Shown here: piece after piece, positions 1-5,481 of the stretch
Layout: every line of letters starts with the position of its first letter
Position numbering within the stretch: the first letter of the stretch is position 1
Assembly: GCA_900772625.1 (NCBI GenBank)
Contig: CAAHEQ010000015.1
Coordinates: forward strand, 1-5,501
Source of the DNA: Alphaproteobacteria bacterium
GTDB lineage: Bacteria; Pseudomonadota; Alphaproteobacteria; CAAHEQ01; UBA3637
Reading direction: 5' to 3'
Length of the DNA: 5,501 nt
Made by a program: the position numbers and the translations under genes
The notes under the pieces: model-generated
What the model was told of the DNA's origin: nothing
The model's database searches: none
Seen by the model: the letters and a program-made list of their open reading frames with translations, nothing else

Positions 1-51
1 ATAAACTCAAATATTTAATTTCAAAAGAATGATTTTCGCAATTTTCCGTTC

Positions 52-93
52 TATTCGCCGCGCGCGGGCGCGGGGAAAACCGCGCGGCGAATA
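52..93. repeat. GC-rich inverted repeat A (13-bp perfect arms)
   Basis: Arms 52-64 (TATTCGCCGCGCG) and 81-93 are perfect reverse complements around a 16-nt loop that is itself G-rich. No T-run follows on either strand, so it does not look like a Rho-independent terminator. It could be a cruciform, a protein-binding palindrome or a stem in a transcribed RNA. Confidence 0.8.
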
Positions 94-227
94 AAATGGC
101 ATTAAAAAAGCTGGCGCGATGATTTTTGTTGTTCCCCGAACTCTATACTAAAATCATTTTTTGGAAAGAAAAGATTGGAGTTGTTTTTTCAGAATCTTAG
201 GAACAAAGATTTTTTCAATGTTTTTAG

Positions 228-267
228 TTTTGCAGGCGCGGCGCGCGAATTTCTCGCGCCTGCAAAA
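228..267. repeat. GC-rich inverted repeat B (13-bp perfect arms)
   Basis: Arms 228-240 (TTTTGCAGGCGCG) and 255-267 are perfect reverse complements with a 14-nt loop. The inner bases 241-247 (GCGCGCG) can also pair with the CGCGC at 255-259, giving an alternative stem with a short loop. The T's lie 5' and the A's 3' of the GC core when read on the plus strand, and the same holds on the minus strand. Neither strand therefore has the U-tail of an intrinsic terminator. Confidence 0.8.
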
Positions 268-293
268 AAAAATGGATAAGGCGCAACAAATCT

Positions 294-341
294 CATAAGG
301 GCTGGCGCGTATGCGTGAGGAAATCCACGCCAGCCCTTGTG
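294..341. repeat. Inverted repeat C (14-bp stem, one wobble)
   Basis: Bases 294-307 pair with 328-341 through an 11-bp perfect core (AAGGGCTGGCG with its complement) plus three further pairs, one of them G-U in a plus-strand RNA. Inside the loop, 313-316 can pair with 327-330 and 319-320 with 325-326 around an AAAT tetraloop, competing with the base of the main stem. No T-run follows directly on the plus strand. The stem is strong enough to be a folded RNA element. Confidence 0.75.
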
Positions 342-374
342 GATTTATTGAGCCGTCTCCGTCTATTTATTTTC

Positions 375-401
375 AGGCGCGACAAGGGACGCCCCGCGCT
401 T
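375..401. repeat. GC-rich hairpin D
   Basis: Bases 375-381 pair with 395-401 (one G-U), followed by a four-base bulge (382-385) and a GGG/CCC inner stem (386-388 with 392-394) around an ACG loop. The left arm shares the word CAGGCGCG with repeat B. The tail TTATCTTAATTAG is A/T-rich but is not a clean T-run, so terminator function is doubtful. Confidence 0.55.
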
Positions 402-500
402 TATCTTAATTAGAAATAATCATAAAGCTTTATTTTTTTTGAAATTATTTTTCGTCAAAATTATTCGGGTGTTTTTTTTAGCTTTAATTTGTGTTTGATA

Positions 501-531
501 AAGCGCCCCAAATGGAGCGCTTGTTTTTTTA
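501..531 (+). terminator. Rho-independent terminator-like hairpin, plus orientation
   Basis: Bases 501-506 (AAGCGC) pair with 517-522 (GCGCTT). After one C/A mismatch, two more C-G pairs close an AAAT loop, and GTTTTTTTA follows at 523-531. That is a standard intrinsic terminator for a plus-strand transcript. Read on the minus strand, the same hairpin is followed only by TATCAAAC, a poor U-tail, so it would end ackA transcription inefficiently. No plus-strand protein gene is visible upstream within the window. Confidence 0.65.
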
Positions 532-554
532 GTGAGGCTTATCCTTATTTCAAA

Positions 555-1757
555 TTACAACAAAGCCAAAGTTTCGTTTGCAATCTCCAGCTCTTCATTC
601 GTTCTGATGACATAAATCTTGTACTTCGAATCAGGCGCCGAAATCAACGCGTATTCACCAGGACGCTTGTCATTTGCGGCTTCGTCCAACTTAAAGCCTA
701 AGCCTGTCAGACCTTTTAAAACTTCGCGGCGAACAATCTCGTCATTTTCGCCAACACCAGCCGTCCAAACCAACGCATCAATGTCACCGTTTAATTGTGC
801 TAAGTAAGCGCCAATAAACGTGCGAATGCGGTATGTCAACATATCAAGCGCAAGCTTTGCCTTTTTGTCGCCCTCGGCGATTTTTGCATGAACGTCACGC
901 ATATCGTTGACGCCACAAATGCCCAGCAAACCGCTTTGTTTTGTCATCATTGTATCGACTGCATCAATATCCATATTCGCATTGCGCATTAAAAAGCCGA
1001 CAGTCGCAGGATCGATCGAGCCGCAACGCGTTCCCATCATCAACCCATCAAGCGGTGTTAAGCCCATCGATGTATCAATGCATTGACCTTCTTTAATCGC
1101 CGAAATAGACGAGCCACTGCCGATATGGCAGGTAATCAAATTGCACTTTGTCAAAGGCTTGCCCAACAACTCGGCAGCGCGGCGAGAAACGTACTTGTGG
1201 CTTGTTCCATGCGCACCATATTTACGCACAGCGTACTTTGTGTAAATCTCGTAAGGCAGCGGATACATATACGCATAATCAGGCATTGTTTGGTGGAACG
1301 CCGTATCAAACACAACAACGTGCTTTGCATTTTTGAAAATCTCTTGCGCCACACGAATACCGATTAAGTGGCCAGGATTATGCAATGGCGCTAAAGGAAT
1401 TACCTTTGTCAAATTGTCGATAACTTCGTCCGTCACAACCATTGGCTTAAAGTACGAACCACCATGAACAATACGGTGACCAACGCCCGCAATTTCAGAA
1501 ATGTCCGTAATCACGGCAGTATCGCCAGTCATCATCATTTCAACAGCTTTGCGCATACCTTCTGCATGAGTTGGGAAGCGCTGTTCAATTACGGTCTTAG
1601 TCGCTTTGTCCGTATCTGGAAACTTTTTGTGTGTGATGCGGCTTGTTGCCTCGCCGATTTTTTCCACCAAGCCAGAACATAAGACTTCTTTAGAGTCCAT
1701 ATCAAACAATTGATATTTAATGGTGGACGAACCACAGTTAATAACTAATATTTTCAT
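555..1757 (-). CDS. ackA: Acetate kinase
   Basis: Cytoplasmic acetate kinase of the ASKHA fold, which reversibly converts acetyl phosphate plus ADP to acetate plus ATP. It is the substrate-level phosphorylation step of the Pta-AckA pathway. The protein is 400 residues, the usual family length. Visible family motifs are the N-terminal phosphate loop VINCGSSTIKY (5-15), GHRIVHGG (93-100), HNP (126-128), FDTAFHQTMP (150-159), YGAHGTSHKYV (180-190), MGTRCGS (241-247) and the C-terminal TNEELEIA (386-393). By comparison with the Methanosarcina enzyme, the likely active-site residues are N7, R95, D151, H183, R244 and E388. An upstream ATG at 1781 is in frame, but it lies inside pta without a Shine-Dalgarno. 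The ATG at 1757 follows AGAGGA and matches the family N-terminus. It begins 1 nt after the pta stop, implying translational coupling. Position 12 is Thr where many homologues have Ser. Confidence 0.97.
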   Translation of the reverse strand: MKILVINCGSSTIKYQLFDMDSKEVLCSGLVEKIGEATSRITHKKFPDTDKATKTVIEQRFPTHAEGMRKAVEMMMTGDTAVITDISEIAGVGHRIVHGGSYFKPMVVTDEVIDNLTKVIPLAPLHNPGHLIGIRVAQEIFKNAKHVVVFDTAFHQTMPDYAYMYPLPYEIYTKYAVRKYGAHGTSHKYVSRRAAELLGKPLTKCNLITCHIGSGSSISAIKEGQCIDTSMGLTPLDGLMMGTRCGSIDPATVGFLMRNANMDIDAVDTMMTKQSGLLGICGVNDMRDVHAKIAEGDKKAKLALDMLTYRIRTFIGAYLAQLNGDIDALVWTAGVGENDEIVRREVLKGLTGLGFKLDEAANDKRPGEYALISAPDSKYKIYVIRTNEELEIANETLALL

Positions 1758-1758
1758 T

Positions 1759-3249
1759 TTATCCTCTTTCTTTTTGAGCAAACAACGCCGTGAATGCTAC
1801 AGTGTTAATAATATCGCGGACAGTCGCACCACGAGACAAGTCATTGACAGGCTTGTTCAAACCTTGCAAGATTGGACCTACAGCCAAGCACTCATCGCCA
1901 ACCGAGCGTTGAATTGCCTTATAGCAGCAGTTGCCTGTGTTAAGTTCAGGGAAAATAAATACATTTGCACGACCTGCAACAGGGCTGTTTGGCAACTTAG
2001 TCTTTGCGACAACTGGATCGATTGCGGCGTCAAATTGAATAGGTCCTTCAAATGCAAAATCAACATTCTTTTCTTTTGTCAAGCGCACGGCTTCTTTGAC
2101 GACATCAACCGAAGGTCCTTTACCCGATTCGCCCGTGCCGTAAGACAAGAAAGCCACTCTTGGTTCGATGCCAAAAATGCGCGCTGTTGCGGCAGTCGTG
2201 ACCGCCATTTCCGATAATTGTTCGGAAGTTGGGTTAGGTGTGACGGCGCAATCTGCGAACACATATAATTGGCCATTCAAGCACATCAAGAATGCACCAG
2301 AAACCAATGTTGCACCTGGTTTTGTTTTGACGAATTGCAAGGCTGGACGGATAGTGTTTGCTGTCGTATGCTCGGCCCCCGAAACCATACCGTCTGCATC
2401 GCCTTTGTAAACCATCATCGTGCCAAAGTAAGCACCGTCTTTCATCAAGTCACGAGCTTGCTCAATCGCCATTCCTTTGGCTTTGCGCAGTTCGCACAAA
2501 GTTTGTGCATAATCTTCGAACTTCTCCGATGTTTCAATGTCAACAATCTTGACGCCTTCAAGCGAAACATTCAATTCTTTTGCTTTTGCCAAAACTTCTT
2601 CAGGCTTGCCCAAAATTGTCAAATCCGCAATGCCTCGACGTTGAATGTCAGCGGCAGCACGCAAAACGCGCTCGCATTCGCCCTCTGGCAATACCATTTT
2701 TTGCTTGTCAGATTGTGCTTGGGCCACCAATTGCCATTCGAGCATTTTTGTAGAAATCTTTGGTGTGTTATAATTTTCGGCTTCTTGCAACAAAAAGTCC
2801 AAACCTTTTTCCGAGCTGACCATCCCCAAAACATCAAGATGAGCTTTTTTCAAAACGCGAGTCACAAAGTCGGATGATTCGAGCGTGTCCAAATCTTCAC
2901 GCATCACCAAAATTACAGGCAAGCCCAGATGCTTTGCCATAATTTTGTTTAAACGGAACTCGACAACCGTATCGCGCGTCATCAAGTTTGTGCCGTCAAC
3001 AATAACAAAATCGTTTTCACTTTCCAGCTTTTTGTACGCATCAATAACCGTTTCGATTAAGATATCGGACTGGTCTTCGACAATCATATGCTTTGCTTGA
3101 GACAGCGAAAACAAAGCTTCTGGCTCATTACCGACTGGCTTAAAGTAAGCAACTTTTTTACCTTTTTGTTCTTGCTTTGATTGAGCAATCGCTGCAATCT
3201 CGGCTTTATTTGTTTCGCTTTCACCAGCGATAAAAAACACACCTTTCAT
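1759..3249 (-). CDS. pta: Phosphate acetyltransferase (compact form)
   Basis: Phosphotransacetylase, interconverting acetyl-CoA plus phosphate with acetyl phosphate plus CoA in the cytosol; it feeds AckA encoded immediately downstream. The protein is 496 residues. Residues about 175-490 form the PTA_PTB catalytic domain, with GDADGMVSGAEHTT (283-296), SYGTGESGKGPSVDVVKEA (369-387), KLPNSPVAGRANVFIFPELN (418-437) and PVNDLSRGATVRDI (467-480). S472, R473 and D479 match the catalytic S309, R310 and D316 of the Methanosarcina enzyme. Residues 1-170 resemble the BioD/CobQ-like P-loop region of long Pta proteins (VAYFKPVG at 33-40, FVIVDG at 81-86), but the P-loop position reads GESETNKAE and is degenerate. 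The DRTGG domain of the roughly 714-residue E. coli enzyme is absent. The start at 3249 is chosen for its AAAGGAA Shine-Dalgarno. The in-frame ATG at 3297 has none. Confidence 0.96.
   Translation of the reverse strand: MKGVFFIAGESETNKAEIAAIAQSKQEQKGKKVAYFKPVGNEPEALFSLSQAKHMIVEDQSDILIETVIDAYKKLESENDFVIVDGTNLMTRDTVVEFRLNKIMAKHLGLPVILVMREDLDTLESSDFVTRVLKKAHLDVLGMVSSEKGLDFLLQEAENYNTPKISTKMLEWQLVAQAQSDKQKMVLPEGECERVLRAAADIQRRGIADLTILGKPEEVLAKAKELNVSLEGVKIVDIETSEKFEDYAQTLCELRKAKGMAIEQARDLMKDGAYFGTMMVYKGDADGMVSGAEHTTANTIRPALQFVKTKPGATLVSGAFLMCLNGQLYVFADCAVTPNPTSEQLSEMAVTTAATARIFGIEPRVAFLSYGTGESGKGPSVDVVKEAVRLTKEKNVDFAFEGPIQFDAAIDPVVAKTKLPNSPVAGRANVFIFPELNTGNCCYKAIQRSVGDECLAVGPILQGLNKPVNDLSRGATVRDIINTVAFTALFAQKERG
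1762..1767 (-). promoter_or_regulatory. ackA ribosome-binding site inside the pta 3' end
   Basis: AGAGGA lies 4 nt before the ATG at 1757 and is formed by the last two sense codons of pta (Arg-Gly) just before its TAA. The arrangement sets the ackA start and suggests that ribosomes ending pta reinitiate on ackA, keeping the two enzymes in proportion. Confidence 0.8.
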
Positions 3250-3253
3250 TTTA

Positions 3254-3260
3254 TTCCTTT
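3254..3260 (-). promoter_or_regulatory. pta ribosome-binding site
   Basis: AAAGGAA ends 4 nt before the ATG at 3249. It decides between this start and the in-frame ATG 48 nt upstream at 3297, which has no purine-rich site in front of it. Confidence 0.7.
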
Positions 3261-3275
3261 CTTTTTTATATGAAG

Positions 3276-3307
3276 AGCCAGCCTTGCCACATAGCATCAG
3301 GCCAGCT
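3276..3307 (-). repeat. Imperfect hairpin in the popZ-pta gap
   Basis: On the minus strand AGCTGGCCT (3307 down to 3299) pairs with AGGCTGGCT (3284 down to 3276), a 9-bp stem with two G-U pairs and a 14-nt loop. The G-U pairs become A/C mismatches in the plus-strand RNA, so the structure works only in the operon transcript. No U-run follows it; the next bases are CTTCATATAAAAAAG. It may affect mRNA stability or processing between popZ and pta, but could be chance. Confidence 0.35.
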
Positions 3308-3322
3308 TTGCGTTTTTTTTAT

Positions 3323-3805
3323 TTAAGATAAATGCACTTTATCGACCAACCGTTGGACTTCTCGTTGTACGATTTGTTCAACCATAGACGGTAAATGCGC
3401 GTCTAACCATTCTTTTAAGTATGGCTTAAGCAAGCGTCCAACCAATTCTTCCAAAGCGTCTGATTCGGGCTTTTTGTCTTCCTTGACGGATGGGGAAAGT
3501 TGACGCGCAAAAGCGTTGAGTTTATCCGCAGAGGCTTGCATTGCTTCTTCGGACAAAAGAACCATATCATCGGGCACTGTGCTCACAGAGCTCGCCAAAG
3601 GTGCTTTCTTTGCATCGATGTTGTCCAGCAACATATCGGGCGTTAGCTCCATAACATCGCTAGTGGGCTTTTGTTCGTGCGCAAAAGCATCTGCCGATAC
3701 AGAAGACTTTAGGCTTTCGTCCGCCGACATTGCACTTTCTTCATGAGACAAAATGCGCCGAATTGACGAAAGTATTTCCTCCATAGATGGTTCTTTTGTT
3801 TCCAT
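3323..3805 (-). CDS. popZ: PopZ-family polar organizing protein (DUF2497)
   Basis: Alphaproteobacterial PopZ proteins assemble into a cell-pole matrix that anchors the ParB-bound chromosome origin and recruits cell-cycle regulators. This 160-residue protein has both family hallmarks. The N-terminal helix EPSMEEILSSIRRILS (5-20) is the conserved partner-binding segment. The C-terminal oligomerisation region contains LEELVGRLLKPYLKEWLD (118-135), then LPSMVEQIVQREVQRLVD (138-155). Between them lies a low-complexity, Ser/Asp/Glu/Lys-rich linker with a likely helix at about 79-103 (LLSEEAMQASADKLNAFARQ core). The linker has only six prolines, whereas the Caulobacter linker is strongly proline-rich. 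The start at 3805 has a strong AGAGGAG Shine-Dalgarno 8 nt upstream, inside the 21-nt gap after tolC, so the two genes are very likely co-transcribed. Family assignment is firm; polar function is inferred from the family. Confidence 0.92.
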   Translation of the reverse strand: METKEPSMEEILSSIRRILSHEESAMSADESLKSSVSADAFAHEQKPTSDVMELTPDMLLDNIDAKKAPLASSVSTVPDDMVLLSEEAMQASADKLNAFARQLSPSVKEDKKPESDALEELVGRLLKPYLKEWLDAHLPSMVEQIVQREVQRLVDKVHLS

Positions 3806-3826
3806 ACTTGAAACTCCTCTTTGCTG

Positions 3827-5197
3827 TTAAATACCAGTGCCGATCCACTTCGATGCGACATTGTTATAATAATCCTCTGCAACATATCTGTCGACCTGTA
3901 AGTTTAACGATTGTGCCGTCATTTTACCCATAGCAGCCAATAAGTTCAAAGCTGCAACAGTCATATTTCTTTCGGCAGAGACAAGGTTGACGCGATAGTT
4001 TAAGTATTCTTGTTCAGCATCTAGGACATCTAAAACGGTACGCGATCCGACATCTGCTTCACGAATCACACCGTCTAAAGCCATTTTGGAAGCCTTGATT
4101 TGCGCTTTGATTGCCTCAATTGATGCTTCAGTGGATTTGTAAACTTCCCATGCTTGTGTGGCCGATTTTGTCAATTCGCGCTTGACTTGGACATAGCTGA
4201 TACGCGCTTGATTTTCCAATTGCTTGGCTTCACGGACTTTCGCATATTCACCGCCACCTTGATACAACGGAACGCTCAATTTAGCGCCGACTTGCCAGTA
4301 GTTGCCGTCATATCGATCATCGAGCTGTGGAAGAGGTTGACGCCATTGATAGCCCGCCGCCGCATTCACGTTCAAAGACGGCAACAAATCACCGCGTTGC
4401 AACGTAATATTTGATTTGGCGGCTTGCATAGCATATTCAGCGGCCTTCAATGACGGGTTATGCGAATCCACATACACTAACGTCTTTTTCAAAGTCGATG
4501 GCATATAATTTTCCAATTTATTCACATCAATTTTTTTGGCTGGCTTTTTACCGACTACACTAATATAAGCTGCTATCGCTGTTTCCAAATCACCTTCGGC
4601 AGAGATACGCGCCGATGTAGCACCTTTTAAACGCGCTTCGGATTGTGCTACGTCTGTTTTTGTCAGCTCGCCAACCTTAAAACGTTTTTGATAGCTTTTA
4701 TAGTGACGACCCAGCACCTGCTCTTGATTTTTTTGCAAATCCAAAATAGCACGTGCTTGAATAACGTCTACGGCAGCAACCGCCGCAGAAAGCAAAACAT
4801 CTTGCTCCGTTTGCTTTGTTTGTTCACGCTCGGCTAATACGTTCAATTCGGCGTAATCAACTGCGGACATAGTCTTAAAACCCGAAAAAACAGGCTGTTG
4901 CAAAACGACTGCGGCATCATACGAATCGTTATCATAGGAAAAATCATCTGAGGCTGGGTAGTTTTTAAAGCGAGTATCTGAATAAGCGACATTACCTTCG
5001 GCCGTCAAAGATGGACGATAGCCTGCCTTTGCTTGACCGACTCGTTCATCCACAGCGCGCAAATAAGCTTGTTGAGCTTGCAAAACTGGGCTTGTCTGAT
5101 ATGTTTGCGCCAACACATCAAACAAAGTATCGGCTTTTGCACCTGCTGCACCGAAAGCGACAGAAACAGCACACAAACCGCAAATAATTTTCTTCAT
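3827..5197 (-). CDS. tolC: TolC-family outer-membrane efflux/type I secretion channel
   Basis: Outer-membrane factor that trimerises into a beta-barrel plus periplasmic alpha-helical tunnel and serves type I secretion and tripartite drug-efflux pumps. The 456-residue length is typical. A Sec signal peptide spans about 1-22 (MKKIICGLCAVSVAFGAAGA core, likely cleaved after AKA before DTLFDVL). The family's internal duplication is visible: RFKVGELTKTDVAQSEARL (172-190) in the first half corresponds to ADVGSRTVLDVLDAEQEYL (381-399) in the second. LQQPVFSGF (99-107) corresponds to SVPLYQGGGEY (308-318), the regions entering the barrel strands. Long Ala/Gln/Lys/Glu-rich helices lie between. AGAGGT stands 5 nt before the start. 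It is the first gene of the minus-strand cluster, behind a good promoter. No inner-membrane pump or adaptor gene is adjacent, as expected for a shared exit duct. The exact partner systems cannot be told. Confidence 0.94.
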   Translation of the reverse strand: MKKIICGLCAVSVAFGAAGAKADTLFDVLAQTYQTSPVLQAQQAYLRAVDERVGQAKAGYRPSLTAEGNVAYSDTRFKNYPASDDFSYDNDSYDAAVVLQQPVFSGFKTMSAVDYAELNVLAEREQTKQTEQDVLLSAAVAAVDVIQARAILDLQKNQEQVLGRHYKSYQKRFKVGELTKTDVAQSEARLKGATSARISAEGDLETAIAAYISVVGKKPAKKIDVNKLENYMPSTLKKTLVYVDSHNPSLKAAEYAMQAAKSNITLQRGDLLPSLNVNAAAGYQWRQPLPQLDDRYDGNYWQVGAKLSVPLYQGGGEYAKVREAKQLENQARISYVQVKRELTKSATQAWEVYKSTEASIEAIKAQIKASKMALDGVIREADVGSRTVLDVLDAEQEYLNYRVNLVSAERNMTVAALNLLAAMGKMTAQSLNLQVDRYVAEDYYNNVASKWIGTGI

Positions 5198-5230
5198 AAT
5201 TTACCTCTTTTAATATTTAGAATTAGCATA

Positions 5231-5259
5231 TTTATACGCAATTTTTAAAAGATTGTAAA
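5231..5259 (-). promoter_or_regulatory. Sigma-70-type promoter of tolC
   Basis: On the minus strand TTTACA (5259 down to 5254) and TATAAA (5236 down to 5231) are separated by exactly 17 nt. Transcription would start near 5224, giving a short leader of about 25-30 nt before the tolC ATG. It is the only good promoter seen for the four-gene cluster. Confidence 0.7.
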
Positions 5260-5287
5260 CTTTTTTTTCAAAAAAAATCATTTTTTT

Positions 5288-5316
5288 CTTGACGAATACG
5301 CAAAATATGATAAAAG
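5288..5316 (+). promoter_or_regulatory. Probable promoter of tRNA-Cys
   Basis: CTTGACG (5288-5294) matches the alphaproteobacterial -35 consensus. TAAAAG (5311-5316) at 16-nt spacing is the best-placed but imperfect -10. TATGAT at 5306-5311 is a better hexamer, but only 11 nt from the -35. Transcription would begin about 15-20 nt before the tRNA. It diverges from the tolC promoter. Confidence 0.45.
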
Positions 5317-5338
5317 TAATTATGTTTTTGATTCGCTT

Positions 5339-5413
5339 GGTCGGTTGGCAGAGTGGCTCATGCAGAGGACTGCAAATCCTTTTACACTGGTTCAATTCCG
5401 GTACCGACCTCCA
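5339..5413 (+). tRNA. tRNA-Cys (anticodon GCA)
   Basis: The sequence folds into a full cloverleaf. The acceptor GGTCGGT (5339-5345) pairs with ACCGACC (5403-5409). The D stem GCA/TGC is at 5348-5350 and 5361-5363. The anticodon stem GAGGA/TCCTT encloses loop CTGCAAA, with anticodon GCA at 5372-5374. The T stem ACTGG/CCGGT encloses loop TTCAATT. The discriminator base at 5410 is U, the identity base for tRNA-Cys, and CCA is encoded at 5411-5413. It decodes UGC and UGU. No intrinsic terminator is seen directly after it. Confidence 0.97.
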
Positions 5414-5438
5414 AAAATCAAAAAATTGAAAAAAGTAC

Positions 5439-5467
5439 TTGCAATTATTTTTAAATTGGTGTATTTA
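5439..5467 (+). promoter_or_regulatory. Probable promoter of the second tRNA
   Basis: TTGCAA (5439-5444) and TATTTA (5462-5467) are spaced by exactly 17 nt. A start near 5474 would lie about 8 nt before the tRNA at 5482. This suggests the second tRNA has its own promoter rather than depending on read-through from tRNA-Cys. Confidence 0.55.
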
Positions 5468-5481
5468 TTTTCAATATCGAT

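Larger units (their letters stand above)
1..554. other. Hairpin-rich intergenic region without a convincing gene
   Basis: No frame on either strand gives a convincing protein gene in this AT-rich stretch downstream of ackA. Against the A/T-rich background stand four GC-rich inverted repeats, at 52-93, 228-267, 294-341 and 375-401, followed by a terminator-like hairpin at 501-531 facing the plus strand. Two short words recur: GCTGGCGCG at 110-118 and 301-309, and CAGGCGCG at 233-240 and 374-381, with the reverse complement of the latter at 255-262. I do not recognise tmRNA, RNase P RNA, SRP RNA or a tRNA here. It may encode a structured RNA or simply be a palindrome-rich spacer. Confidence 0.6.

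Noticed and set aside
228..276. Hairpin B read as a Rho-independent terminator because of its adjacent A9 run
   Set aside because: The homopolymer lies on the wrong side: a plus-strand RNA has A's after the stem, and a minus-strand RNA has U's before the stem and AAAAC after it.
316..332. GAGGAAATCC similarity to the RNase P RNA conserved segment GAGGAAAGTCC
   Set aside because: The match breaks after GAGGAAA and none of the other conserved P RNA segments is present.
422..440. ATAAAGCTTTAT palindrome followed by a T-run as a terminator
   Set aside because: The palindrome has no loop and is mostly A-T, so it cannot form a stable RNA hairpin of terminator type.
489..807. Two short plus-strand frames overlapping the ackA 3' end
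   Set aside because: One starts upstream of the plus-strand terminator and runs through it. Both are antisense to conserved ackA sequence and lack family features.
1720..2217. 165-codon plus-strand open frame over the pta-ackA junction
   Set aside because: It is antisense to two well-supported genes and its product looks like a reverse-frame shadow.
2269..2877. 202-codon plus-strand open frame
   Set aside because: It lies wholly antisense to pta, whose catalytic domain is unmistakable. The translation is rich in Phe, Cys, Gln and His without domain features, and there is no independent promoter or Shine-Dalgarno.
3250..3322. TATAAA at 3265-3270 as a pta promoter
   Set aside because: No acceptable -35 lies 16-18 nt upstream, and the predicted start would fall inside the pta Shine-Dalgarno.
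5210..5395. 61-codon minus-strand frame across the promoter region and tRNA-Cys
   Set aside because: It runs antisense through a perfect tRNA gene and through both divergent promoters. The Lys/Ile/Phe-rich product reflects the A/T composition.
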